A stretch of 64,000 bases of DNA from Bacteroidaceae bacterium (GCA_900770655.1 CAAGLA010000038.1:85716-149715); one strand, 5' to 3'; shown: positions 36,769-44,708, numbered from the stretch's first letter. Numbers and translations are program-made. The notes: a model not told the origin generated them from the letters alone.

Positions 36769-37236
36769 ATGAAAAACATTGAATGCAAGGTCGATGCACT
36801 TGACCTTAAGATTTTGAGCATCATCTCCAAAGATGCAAGGATACCTTTCCGTAACGTAGCCGAACTTTGCGGCGTTTCGCGTGCCGCCATACACCTGCGC
36901 GTTCAGCATCTAATAGATATGGGTATAATATCGGGCTCGAGCTACGAAATAGATTTGCGCCGTCTTGGTTACAAGACCTGTACATATATTGGTATACGTC
37001 TGGAGCGCGGCTCTATGTACAAAGAGGTTGTAGAGCGTCTTTATGCAATACCCGAAGTGGTTGAGTGCTGTTACACGACAGGACCCTATTCTATACTTGC
37101 GAAAATGTATTCCCACGACAACGAACATCTGATGCAGCTGTTAAACGGCCGCGTGCAGGAGATTCCCGGCGTGGTGAGCACAGAGACAATGATTGTTCTT
37201 GCCCACAGCATTAGAAGAAATATGCCAATAGAATAA
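36769..37236 (+). CDS. Lrp/AsnC family transcriptional regulator
   Basis: The 155-residue protein has an N-terminal winged helix-turn-helix (LDLKILSIISKDARIPFRNVAELCGVSRAAIHLRV split over about residues 11-46) and a C-terminal RAM ligand-binding domain with VECCYTTGPYSILAKMYS (about residues 92-110). Lrp/AsnC proteins sense amino acids and form octamers. It lies 51 bases after the FKBP lipoprotein and ends at a strong hairpin. The adjacent downstream gene encodes an amidohydrolase/dipeptidase, a plausible but unproven target. Confidence 0.92.
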   Translation: MKNIECKVDALDLKILSIISKDARIPFRNVAELCGVSRAAIHLRVQHLIDMGIISGSSYEIDLRRLGYKTCTYIGIRLERGSMYKEVVERLYAIPEVVECCYTTGPYSILAKMYSHDNEHLMQLLNGRVQEIPGVVSTETMIVLAHSIRRNMPIE

Positions 37237-37245
37237 CCGTTATTC

Positions 37246-37267
37246 TGCGCCGGAGCGTTCCGGCGCA
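37246..37267 (+). terminator. GC-rich hairpin after the Lrp gene
   Basis: TGCGCCGGA (37246-37254) and TCCGGCGCA (37259-37267) form a perfect 9-bp stem with a GCGT tetraloop, 9 bases after the stop codon. Only a short T-rich tail follows, so it may also function as an attenuator. Confidence 0.65.
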
Positions 37268-37276
37268 GCTCTTATA

Positions 37277-37322
37277 GCCCCAAAGCTCTCATTGCCCTTT
37301 CGGCAACAACGGCTTTTGGGGC
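37277..37322 (+). other. Nested hairpin in the leader of the C26-M19 gene
   Basis: GCCCCAAAGC (37277-37286) pairs with GCTTTTGGGGC (37312-37322, one bulged T), enclosing a smaller TTGCC/GGCAA hairpin. A short ATTTT follows. It could be the true terminator of the lrp transcript or a 5' leader element. Confidence 0.5.
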
Positions 37323-37354
37323 ATTTTGAAACCTACTGTTAAAACATAATCTCA

Positions 37355-39127
37355 ATGTCTCTCTCCAAGTTTGATTTCCGTGGCGAATACAAAACCCTCC
37401 ATTCGCACTATCCTGTATGTGGCGAACGCCCTGTAATAGGCATAACTGCAAACTACCGCGACGGCAATGCCGCGCTTGCCGAGGCCTACTATACGTCGGT
37501 GCTGCGTGCCGGTGGGGTGCCTTTGATAATACCGCCATACTCTGCCCGTGAGGCTCTTGTGGAAACGCTTTCACACATAGATGCCCTTCTGCTCACCGGC
37601 GGTGCCGATATTGACCCGCGCTATATGAACGAAGAGCCCGATTACTCGCTTCTGCACACCATAAACCCCAAACGCGACGAGCAGGAACTCCTGCTCACCC
37701 TCTTTGCAGTGGAGAGAAACCTGCCCATTCTGGGTATATGCCGTGGGGTACAGACGCTGGCTGCTGCTCTTGGAGGCAAGGTGTACCAAGATATATATGC
37801 AGCAATGGGAACAGGGCTTCTTGCCCACGACCAAGAGCCTGTAGAACGTCATATAGCAACGCACAGTGTGAATATTGCGGCAGGGAGTATGCTTGAGAAA
37901 ATATTTGGCTGTAACGGGCTGAATGTAAACAGCTTTCATCATCAGGCGGTCTCTGTGCCGCCCGAAGGCTTTGTGGTGTCGGCAACCTCTACCGACAATG
38001 TCATAGAGGCCATAGAGGCTGTAGACGGGCGCAACATAATAGGCGTGCAGTGGCATCCCGAATCGTTCATTATGAACGAAGATAGCGCTATGATGCCTCT
38101 TTTCCGCTGGCTTGTCAACGAGGCGGCGCTCTATCGCAAAGTGTCGGGAATTCATAACCGTATTCTGGCAATAGATTCTCATTGCGACACCCCAATGCTC
38201 TTTTCTGCCGGTTACAGGCTCGAAGAGAACAGCGAGACTGCGCTTGTCGACCTGCATAAAATGGCTGCCGGCAGGCTCGACGTTGCTACAATGGTGGCAT
38301 ACATTCCGCAGGGTCCTCGCGACACTGAATCGCTGCACGCCGCAACCGCTCTTGCCGATTCTCTTCTGCACGGCATTTCGGAGCGTGTGGAAACGGCTGG
38401 CGAAAGTGTTGTGCTGTGTAGCTCCGTGAAGGAACTTCCTCTTTGTAAGCGCGAGGGCAAGAAGGTGATTATGCGCGGAATTGAAAACGGGTATGCAATA
38501 GGCAGCGATATATCAAACATTGCCCGCTATAAAAATATGGGTGTTGTCTATATGACCTTGTGCCACAATGGCGACAACGATATATGTGATTCGGCGCGGG
38601 GCGCGGCCGAGCACGGCGGCCTCAGCGGTTTCGGCCGGCAGGTTGTGGCAGAAATGAATCGTGTGGGAATGGCTGTAGACCTCTCTCACGCAGCTGAAAG
38701 CACATTCTGGCAGGTGCTGGAATTGAGTTCGGCTCCTGTGGTCTGTTCCCATTCGTCGTGCAGGGCTTTGTGCGACCACCCGCGCAACCTCACCGACGAA
38801 CAGATGCGTGCGCTGGCCGTAAAGGGCGGAGTGGTGCAGGTGACTATGTATAGCGGTTTCTTGTGCAAGGAGGGTGCGGCAACGCTCGAAGACTTCTTAA
38901 GGCATATAGACCACGCTGTTTCCGTAGCCGGAATTGATAGTGTGGGTATAGGAAGCGATTTTGACGGAGATGGGGCTGTTATCGGTTGCTCCTGTGCCGC
39001 CCAGCTTCGCAATGTAACACGCGGGCTCCTGTGCCGAGGTTATAGCGTTGCCGATATTGAAAAGCTGTGGGGCGGAAATTGGCAGCGTGTTCTAAGGGCT
39101 GTTGAAAATGCTGCTGCCGGAAATTAA
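37355..39127 (+). CDS. Fusion of C26 gamma-glutamyl amidohydrolase and M19 membrane-type dipeptidase
   Basis: The 590-residue protein joins two hydrolases. Residues ~25-255 are a class I glutamine-amidotransferase-like peptidase of family C26: nucleophile Cys129 in LGICRGVQT, with His234 and Glu236 in VQWHPE. Residues ~268-585 are a metallopeptidase of family M19: zinc ligands His276 and Asp278 in IDSHCDTP, a Glu in MRGIENG, His in VDLSHAAE and SHSS, and GIGSDFDGD. C26 enzymes such as PuuD cleave gamma-glutamyl bonds, and M19 enzymes split dipeptides including D-amino-acid-containing ones. A single chain could therefore process gamma-glutamyl or cell-wall peptides in two steps. No signal peptide is visible, so it is cytoplasmic. 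Confidence 0.9.
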   Translation: MSLSKFDFRGEYKTLHSHYPVCGERPVIGITANYRDGNAALAEAYYTSVLRAGGVPLIIPPYSAREALVETLSHIDALLLTGGADIDPRYMNEEPDYSLLHTINPKRDEQELLLTLFAVERNLPILGICRGVQTLAAALGGKVYQDIYAAMGTGLLAHDQEPVERHIATHSVNIAAGSMLEKIFGCNGLNVNSFHHQAVSVPPEGFVVSATSTDNVIEAIEAVDGRNIIGVQWHPESFIMNEDSAMMPLFRWLVNEAALYRKVSGIHNRILAIDSHCDTPMLFSAGYRLEENSETALVDLHKMAAGRLDVATMVAYIPQGPRDTESLHAATALADSLLHGISERVETAGESVVLCSSVKELPLCKREGKKVIMRGIENGYAIGSDISNIARYKNMGVVYMTLCHNGDNDICDSARGAAEHGGLSGFGRQVVAEMNRVGMAVDLSHAAESTFWQVLELSSAPVVCSHSSCRALCDHPRNLTDEQMRALAVKGGVVQVTMYSGFLCKEGAATLEDFLRHIDHAVSVAGIDSVGIGSDFDGDGAVIGCSCAAQLRNVTRGLLCRGYSVADIEKLWGGNWQRVLRAVENAAAGN

Positions 39128-39191
39128 TGCCTTTTAAGTGCTCTTTTGCGCTGCATTGTGCACTTTTTTTAAAAATAATTGGCGGGTATTG

Positions 39192-39221
39192 TTGTTTATT
39201 GCCGATTTTTGCTTACCTTTG
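39192..39221 (+). promoter_or_regulatory. Promoter for tRNA-Pro
   Basis: TTG (39192-39194), 19-base spacer, and TACCTTTG (39214-39221) match the Bacteroidetes promoter; the tRNA starts 25 bases further on. Confidence 0.75.
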
Positions 39222-39245
39222 CAATCGCAATTCAGAAAAGCAGAG

Positions 39246-39320
39246 CGGGATGTAGCTCAGCCCGGTTAGAGTACGCGTCTGGGGGGCGTGTGGTCGCTGG
39301 TTCGAATCCAGTCATCCCGA
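39246..39320 (+). tRNA. tRNA-Pro (anticodon GGG)
   Basis: The cloverleaf can be drawn: acceptor arms CGGGATG (39246-39252) and CATCCCG (39313-39319), D arm starting GCTC, anticodon stem-loop CGCGT-CTGGGGG-GCGTG with anticodon GGG, and T arm GCTGGTTCGAATCCAGT. CCA is not encoded. It is followed by a strong terminator and begins an accessory interval that ends at another tRNA gene. Confidence 0.93.
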
Positions 39321-39324
39321 CACC

Positions 39325-39366
39325 AAAATGCTTCTACAAACACCTGTAGAAGCATTTTTCTTTTTC
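39325..39366 (+). terminator. Terminator of tRNA-Pro
   Basis: A perfect 14-bp stem (39325-39338 with 39345-39358), arms AAAATGCTTCTACA and its complement, loop AACACC, ends in a T-rich tail (39355-39365). This is a textbook intrinsic terminator. Confidence 0.92.
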
Positions 39367-39411
39367 TTCAACACCTTTTTCAACACCTTTTGAGCAACAG
39401 TTGCGCTCAAA
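39367..39411. repeat. Short direct repeats and hairpin next to tRNA-Pro
   Basis: TTCAACACCTTTT occurs twice in tandem (39367-39379 and 39379-39391), followed by a hairpin TTTGAGC (39389-39395) with GCTCAAA (39405-39411). Such short repeats beside a tRNA 3' end can mark an integration scar, but no integrase is present. Confidence 0.45.
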
Positions 39412-39526
39412 GCAACCAAGTTTCGCATTTGCGCAACTTTATCTTTTCATACTTTTATAAAAAAAATGACACCAATTCCCTTTTTTGCATAGGAAATTGG
39501 CGCCAATGACTAGTCTAAAATAGCAA

Positions 39527-40125
39527 TTATTCTTCGTCGCTTATCTTGTCTATTCTAAACTCAAAAGTATAGTCGTTTTGAACATTTTCTATCATTATAG
39601 GCATTAGGATATACATTTTTTTACCAATCTTATCTTCTGAAAAGTTAAAAAGTTTCTTTTCCATCCATCCACCATATGTGCCAGAAAGATAATAAACATT
39701 GTCGGTTGGCAATAACAAATCTGAAATTGAAGCATTCTTTGGTATAGTTGTTGCTGGTTGACTATTATTCCTTTCAGAGTATTTAACTCCCGAATGCATA
39801 ACTCGTCCAGTAATACCGTTAATATCGACATAACTTACATCATCCCAATTGATTTTGATAGTATGCCCTGATTTGTTTTTTAGGAGAAAGTTGAAATTTT
39901 TAGATGTAACATACCATACAATATCAATATAGTCATCTTCATAATGATATTTGTTTAAATCCTCGTCTTTAAAACTTACAACTTTTGTTTCTCCAAACTG
40001 CTGTTTTGCATTTGCGGGACTTTCAACTGAAAACAATTCTACAGTATGTGTTGCGGGCAACAATGAACCACACGATTGAAGCAGAACTCCTGCTAGTAGT
40101 AAGACAAATAACTTTTTGGCAAGGT
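39527..40125 (-). pseudogene. AT-rich lipoprotein gene cut off from its start by an insertion sequence
   Basis: The frame encodes KKLFVLLLAGVLLQSCGS followed by about 180 polar residues. This is a lipoprotein signal with its Cys, but no ATG precedes it: the frame runs directly into the IS end at 40125. Removing the IS and one AGGT copy joins it in frame to upstream codons that reach an ATG at 41267, giving 22 extra N-terminal residues; that start lies just after a tRNA terminator, so it is uncertain. The body (VSFKDEDLNKYHYED, YYLSGTYGGWMEKK) matches no family I know. The sequence is more AT-rich than its neighbours, which fits horizontal origin. Confidence 0.6.
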
Positions 40126-40148
40126 GGACATTTTGGGTGATGAAACCG

Positions 40149-40176
40149 TTGCAATAAATTGATTTTCATATCTTTG
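40149..40176 (+). promoter_or_regulatory. Promoter of the IS transposase
   Basis: TTG (40149-40151) and TATCTTTG (40169-40176), spacer 17, lie inside the left end of the element, 18 bases before the transposase ATG. Confidence 0.55.
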
Positions 40177-40193
40177 TGAAGATTATAACCTAT

Positions 40194-41118
40194 ATGGCAA
40201 AAAAAATGCTTTTATTGCGGGTCAAGAAATGTGGTCCACAATGGTGTTAGAGACGGTCGACAAAGGTATAAATGCAAGGATTGCAACAGGCGTTTCACAG
40301 GTGGTGTCCATCGGGATAAGTCCCAAGTAATAACCGATTATATAGAAGGCAAGCAAACATTGGAACAGCTTGCCTCAAAGTATAAAGTTTCAGAAAGGAC
40401 TATCCGTCGCGATTTGGAAGGTATGCGCTTTGTTCACAAGATTGCCAAGCATAAAGAAGTTACAGTACAGCTTGACACGACCTATTGGGGTCGCAACTTT
40501 GGCCTAATGGTTATAAAGGATGTCCTCCGCAATGAAATTCTGTGGCACAAGTATGTCCGTAACGAGACTATTGCACAATACGTAGAGGGCATATCATGGC
40601 TGGAACAGAATGGTTTCAAGATATATGGCGCAGTGATCGACGGTATGCGCGGCTTGGCGCAGGCGTTATATCCAATACCTGTTCAAATGTGCCAATTCCA
40701 TCAAATACTTATTACCCGCAGATACTTGACGCAAGAACCCGACCTTGATGCCTCATGTGAACTTCTAGAACTGGTCAAAAATATTACAAAGATGGACAAA
40801 GAGGGCTTTGTAGGTGCTTTTAACGAATGGCAGGAGAAGTTCAAAGATGTCCTGAACGCGCTCGTTCAGGACAAGCGAATAAAGCGGTATACACCGCCTT
40901 ATATGCGCCCACGACTACGTAGCGCATATCTCAGTCTCAAACGTAACATGTCTTTGCTGTGGACCTTTTACGACCATCCAGAGACAGGACTCCCGAACAC
41001 AAATAACGCTCTTGAAGGAGTGTTTTCGGACCTCAAAAGCAAGGTAAGAGCTCATCGTGGTATAAGCAAAGAGAATAGAAAGAAACTATTGGACGAGTAC
41101 ATAATGCGGCATTATTAG
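40194..41118 (+). CDS. IS256-like transposase with N-terminal zinc ribbon, frameshifted at an A8 tract
   Basis: ATG at 40194 begins MAKK but the run of eight A (40199-40206) leaves the frame in the wrong phase; with seven A the protein would read MAKKCFYCGSRNVVHNG and continue to the stop at 41118, about 307 residues. Pairs CFYC and CKDC form a zinc ribbon, followed by a helix-turn-helix (LEQLASKYKVSERTIRRDL). The DDE catalytic core of the MULE/IS256 type shows Asp in VQLDTTYWG, Asp in AVIDGMRG, the MCQFHQ motif, and Glu in NNALEGVFSDLK. Either the shift is a mutation or assembly error, or slippage on A8 is used to express the enzyme. Confidence 0.8.
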
Positions 41119-41123
41119 GCACT

Positions 41124-41159
41124 ACTTCCATCATCTGGGCTAGCCCAGATGATGGAAGT
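41124..41159. terminator. Perfect 36-base palindrome after the transposase
   Basis: ACTTCCATCATCTGGGCT and its exact complement occupy 41124-41159, 5 bases after the transposase stop. There is no T tract, so it may terminate transcription weakly or act as a cruciform near the right end. Confidence 0.7.
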
Positions 41160-41160
41160 T

Positions 41161-41177
41161 ATCACCCGAAATGTCCA
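41161..41177 (-). repeat. Internal second copy of the IS terminal repeat
   Basis: The complement reads TGGACATTTCGGGTGAT, one base different from the left end. It lies 40 bases inside the outer right end at 41198-41218, so the element has two candidate right ends. Confidence 0.65.
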
Positions 41178-41269
41178 ATAAGAACCTTTTAATAGATTTT
41201 CATCACCCATTTTGTCCAGGTAACCTAATCTTACTATCTGCAAACTCCCCGAATCTCTAAAATACATAA

Positions 41270-41312
41270 AAAGAAAGGAGGTTAAACATCTTATTATCAG
41301 ATATTTAACCTC
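41270..41312 (-). terminator. Terminator of the minus-strand tRNA (CAU)
   Basis: On the minus strand GAGGTTAAA (41312-41304) pairs with TTTAACCTC (41286-41278), with an inner ATCT/AGAT stem, and a T-rich tail (41274-41268) follows. It lies 13 bases after the tRNA. Confidence 0.7.
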
Positions 41313-41324
41313 TCTTGTTCTTCG

Positions 41325-41398
41325 TGGGCCATCCAGGGCTTGAACCTGGGACCTCCAGATTATGAGTCTGTTGCTCTAACCAACTGAGCTAAAAGCCC
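41325..41398 (-). tRNA. tRNA with CAU anticodon (elongator Met or Ile2)
   Basis: The minus strand folds into a cloverleaf: acceptor GGGC paired with GCCC, D arm AGCTCAGTTGGTTAGAGC, anticodon stem-loop CAGACTCATAATCTG with anticodon CAT, and T arm CCAGGTTCAAGCCCTGG. CCA is not encoded. Met and lysidine-modified Ile2 tRNAs both carry CAU and I cannot separate them by eye; the T6-T67 acceptor mismatch is unusual. Confidence 0.88.
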
Positions 41399-41421
41399 GA
41401 GTATCCTTTTGGAATACTTTG

Positions 41422-41452
41422 CAAAAGTATAGCAAAATATCAGATATTGCAA
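41422..41452 (-). promoter_or_regulatory. Promoter for the tRNA (CAU) gene
   Basis: On the minus strand TTG (41452-41450), a 20-base spacer, and TACTTTTG (41429-41422) match the Bacteroidetes promoter, 24 bases before the tRNA. Confidence 0.7.
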
Positions 41453-41564
41453 ATTTTTTGTGCTAAAAAATGTGTATTATTTGTAATATCTTTTCTTTCA
41501 GCCTTTTATTCAGCTCAATATTGCTTGCCTTTTGTTGCTTGGAGTCTGCTTTTGGTTGTTGCTG

Positions 41565-42881
41565 TTAATACTTCATCCATTTCCACAGTTCCTTAAGGCT
41601 TGGCTTGTTGCCGTGCATAAGTATACCCACGCGGTATATCTTGGCTGCTCCCCACACAACAACAATGAATGTTGCATAGAGAACTATTGCCGAAACTGCT
41701 ACTTCCCACATTGGTATTTCGTATGGTATTCTTGCCATCATTACAATGGGCGATGTAAACGGTATCATTGAGAACCAGAATGCAAGGCTCGATGTGGGGT
41801 CGTTTATTACCGACAACATAACGAACAGGCCAATAATTATGGGTATCATAATTGGTGTCTGCAGCTGCTGTGCATCCTGCGGGTTGTCTACCGCCGAGCC
41901 TACAGCAGCGAACATAGCCGCGTATAGCAGGAACCCGCCAACGAAGAATACAAGCAACGACAGCATAATTCCCCCTATGTAGCCTGCGTTGGTAAGCATC
42001 ATAAGAGCCTGAATGAGGCCAATCTCTGCTCCGCCCTCTATTTCGCTTGCGGGAACGCCCTGTTTCATTTGTGCGAGCGCTGTAACTATCTCTTGGGGCA
42101 ATATTTCGGGCAGTACAAAATAGCCCATTCCGGCAATTAAGGCTACCCATATAATAATTTGCAGCACGCCTACTGTTGCAACACCCAGTATCTTGCCCAT
42201 CATAAGCTCAAAGGGGTTTACCGACGATACCATAACTTCGAGTACCCTGTTGTTCTTCTCTTCTATTATGGACTGCATTACCATAACGCCATATATCAGC
42301 AGAAACATATAAAGTATGAAGCTAAGAACGTATGCCATAATAGATGCCGCTATTGACGACGATGACGACTCTTCTTCACTGCTGTCGGTGTTTTTGTACG
42401 ACTGCAGGTTTATATTGGTCTGAATGTCGGCAAGAATCTGCGGTAGGTTCTCTATGTTGTGTTCCTTCAGTTTCTCGTTCTGCACTACAATGCCTATTTG
42501 TGTGGCTATATTGTGCTCGACGCCAATGGATGTGGCGTCGTTTGTGTATATGCGTGCGCTGTTGTTGTTCTCAATAATGTCGCTGCCTATGTGAAGCACT
42601 GCAAAGCAGTCGCTGTGGTGGGTCCTTGCCACCTCAATGGGCAGTTCGCTGTTTATGAATTCCAGCTCTTCGGTGTTCTGCAGTTGAGGAGCTACAATCC
42701 CGCTCTCGTCTACAACGGCTATGCTCTTTACATCCCCTTCGGAATATAGCGACAGCAGCATTGGCGTGAGCATCAGCGCTATCATCAGCAGCGGGGTGAA
42801 AATGGTTGTGAGAATAAACGATTTTTTGCGTACCCGTTCGTTGAATTCTCTACCTATTATTATTCCAATCTTGCTTTTCAT
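41565..42881 (-). CDS. ABC-2 type transporter permease (NatB-like)
   Basis: The 438-residue protein has one N-terminal membrane helix (SFILTTIFTPLLMIALML), a long extracytoplasmic domain (about residues 45-180) with low-complexity SSEEESSSSS near its end, and about five C-terminal membrane helices with the ABC-2 permease segment GVMVMQSIIEEKNNRVLEVM. This arrangement is that of the NatB sodium exporter family and related Bacteroidetes permeases. It starts 21 bases after its ATPase partner. The exported substrate is unknown; Na+ is a guess from the family name only. Confidence 0.88.
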   Translation of the reverse strand: MKSKIGIIIGREFNERVRKKSFILTTIFTPLLMIALMLTPMLLSLYSEGDVKSIAVVDESGIVAPQLQNTEELEFINSELPIEVARTHHSDCFAVLHIGSDIIENNNSARIYTNDATSIGVEHNIATQIGIVVQNEKLKEHNIENLPQILADIQTNINLQSYKNTDSSEEESSSSSIAASIMAYVLSFILYMFLLIYGVMVMQSIIEEKNNRVLEVMVSSVNPFELMMGKILGVATVGVLQIIIWVALIAGMGYFVLPEILPQEIVTALAQMKQGVPASEIEGGAEIGLIQALMMLTNAGYIGGIMLSLLVFFVGGFLLYAAMFAAVGSAVDNPQDAQQLQTPIMIPIIIGLFVMLSVINDPTSSLAFWFSMIPFTSPIVMMARIPYEIPMWEVAVSAIVLYATFIVVVWGAAKIYRVGILMHGNKPSLKELWKWMKY

Positions 42882-42902
42882 ACTTTTACTGTTTAATGGT
42901 TT

Positions 42903-43823
42903 TTACAGGTTACCGTTGACGGCGCGTATAAATATATCGTTCATAGATGGTATAATTTCGCGGAACGAGCGCATCTCTACACTCTCGTTGGCTGCTGCAA
43001 TTACACCGCGCAGCTCTTCATTGGCCGCAACGTGTATCTTAATCTTGTTGAACCCTATGGGTGAGGTGGCTGTCTCCATAATCTCGCAACGCCCGGCAAG
43101 CGCAGCCCTAATATCCTCCTCTTTGCCTTTGTAGTCAATCTCGAATATGTTTGCACCGTGCTTGTGGCGAATCTCTTCTACGTTGCCCGATAAAATGTTT
43201 TTTGACTTATCGATGAGTGTTATGTGGTCGCACACCTCTTCTACCGACGACATATTGTGTGTCGAGAAAATTATTGTAGCACCCTTGTCGCGCAGTTCCA
43301 GAATCTCGCTCTTCAGCAGGTTGGCATTTATGGGGTCGAAACCCGAAAACGGCTCGTCAAATATAATGAGCTTGGGCGAGTGCAGTACGGTTACAATAAA
43401 CTGCACCTTCTGTGCCATACCTTTTGAAAGGTCGCTCACCTTTTTGTCCCACCAGCTCTCGATGCCGAACTTTTCGAACCAGCTCTTCAGCTTTTCGGTG
43501 GCATCTTTCTTGGACATTCCTTTCAGGCGTGCAAAGAATACCGCCTGCTCGCCAACCTTCATCTTCTTGTATAGTCCACGCTCTTCGGGCATATACCCTA
43601 TACGGTGCACATCCTCTTGTGTCATTTCGTTGTTGCCGAAGAATACCTTTCCGTTGTCGGGGGCTGTAATTCTGTTTATAATTCTCAGAAGAGTTGTCTT
43701 TCCGGCTCCGTTTGGTCCCAAAATGCCATAGATGGAGCCTTCGGGAATGGCAAGTGATACATTGTCGAGTGCAATGTGCTTCCCGAAACTCTTGGTGACG
43801 TTCTCAATTCTAATCAAGTCCAT
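42903..43823 (-). CDS. ABC transporter ATP-binding protein (NatA-like)
   Basis: The 306-residue ATPase carries Walker A GPNGAGKTTL (about residues 38-47), the signature LSKGMAQKVQ, Walker B LIIFDEPFSG and the switch His in IIFSTHNMSS. A C-terminal domain of about 80 residues after the ATPase core is typical of exporters such as NatA. It is the first gene of a two-gene operon with the permease downstream. Confidence 0.93.
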   Translation of the reverse strand: MDLIRIENVTKSFGKHIALDNVSLAIPEGSIYGILGPNGAGKTTLLRIINRITAPDNGKVFFGNNEMTQEDVHRIGYMPEERGLYKKMKVGEQAVFFARLKGMSKKDATEKLKSWFEKFGIESWWDKKVSDLSKGMAQKVQFIVTVLHSPKLIIFDEPFSGFDPINANLLKSEILELRDKGATIIFSTHNMSSVEEVCDHITLIDKSKNILSGNVEEIRHKHGANIFEIDYKGKEEDIRAALAGRCEIMETATSPIGFNKIKIHVAANEELRGVIAAANESVEMRSFREIIPSMNDIFIRAVNGNL

Positions 43824-43920
43824 AATAAAATATTAAGAAGCTTCTAAAAACTCTGTGTGTTGCGGAATCTATGACGTTGGCGGTGTGTAAAAAACTACGC
43901 CTATCCCTTGTAAAAACCTG

Positions 43921-43928
43921 CAAACGTA
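43921..43928 (-). promoter_or_regulatory. -7 element upstream of the ABC transporter operon
   Basis: The minus strand reads TACGTTTG, 98 bases before the ATPase start. No TTG is seen at the expected spacing. Confidence 0.4.
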
Positions 43929-44063
43929 GAGTGTAAACTTTTTTTGTTGTTCCGGCAAAGTTACATAAAATTTCTGTATACGGAAATTTTTTCCTAAATT
44001 CGCACATAATTGTAGAGTGTGGCTCCGCAAGGGGCTGTAGCGCATTTGTTAGTAAGAAACGTT

Positions 44064-44708
44064 ATGTTTACCGGCAAGAAACTCCTTATATTCGATTTGG
44101 GCGGGGTGCTTATAGACCTTCATCTCGAACGCACCTTTGCAGCACTTGTGGAAATGGGTGCCGATGCCTCTATGCTCACCGAAAGGGAGTGTCTGCTGAA
44201 TACAATGATGAAGCAGTTCGATTGCGGTACCATTACAACCGAAGAGATGTTCGGTTACATAGCCTCGCAGCTTCCGCTCTCAACGCGCGAGAAGTTCGGT
44301 GCGGCTCTTGGGCAGCGCATAGGCGATGTCTGGAATATGATGCTTGGCAGTTACCCCCTCTACAAGTTCAACCGCTTGCGCGAACTGCGCTCCCGCGGTT
44401 TCCGTGTTGTAATGCTCAGTAACACGAATGCCGGGCATTGGGGCGAAATTGAACGCAAGTTCCTTGATGCGGCAGGCGAGCCTCTGTCATCTTTTTTCGA
44501 TGCGCTCTACCTCTCCTACCTTATGCACTGCAGAAAACCGGAACCGGAAATATTCCTCTCCCTGCTTGCAAAAGAGGGTGTAGCGGCCGGTGAAGCTCTC
44601 TTTTTCGACGATTCGGCCGAAAATTGCGAGGCGGCACGTGCTTTGGGCTTAGATGCAGTGTTGCTTGAGCGTAATGCGCCGTGGAGCGGCGGTTTGATGA
44701 ATTTTTGA
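44064..44708 (+). CDS. HAD superfamily hydrolase, subfamily IA (YihX-like)
   Basis: The 214-residue phosphatase-like protein starts at the ATG at 44064, which places motif I (LLIFDLGGVLID, Asp11) at the N-terminus; an in-frame ATG 45 bases upstream would add residues without support. Further motifs are MLSNTNAGHW (motif II), KPEPEIF (motif III Lys) and FFDDSAEN (motif IV). The D-L-G-G form in place of DxD is shared with YihX-type sugar-phosphate phosphatases. The stop lies 5 bases before ribF, so it may act on FMN or another phosphate in flavin metabolism, though this is only suggested by context. Confidence 0.88.
   Translation: MFTGKKLLIFDLGGVLIDLHLERTFAALVEMGADASMLTERECLLNTMMKQFDCGTITTEEMFGYIASQLPLSTREKFGAALGQRIGDVWNMMLGSYPLYKFNRLRELRSRGFRVVMLSNTNAGHWGEIERKFLDAAGEPLSSFFDALYLSYLMHCRKPEPEIFLSLLAKEGVAAGEALFFDDSAENCEAARALGLDAVLLERNAPWSGGLMNF

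Larger units (their letters stand above)
40126..41217 (+). mobile_element. IS256-like insertion sequence with Zn-ribbon transposase
   Basis: The element is about 1.09 kb. Its left end TGGACATTTTGGGTGATGAA (40125-40144) matches the complement of the right end at 41198-41218 except for three central bases. The flanks carry the direct repeat AGGT (40122-40125 and 41218-41221); this is shorter than the 8-9 bases usual for IS256, so the duplication is uncertain. An additional near-copy of the end lies inside at 41161-41177. A single transposase gene, its own promoter and a terminal palindrome are included. Confidence 0.75.

Noticed and set aside
41124..41159. Perfect palindrome as an IS terminal repeat
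   Set aside because: The element continues past it to matching ends at 41161-41177 and 41198-41218, so the palindrome is internal.
44019..44064. Upstream in-frame ATG for the HAD hydrolase
   Set aside because: It would add 15 residues before the conserved motif I; the ATG at 44064 fits the family start.
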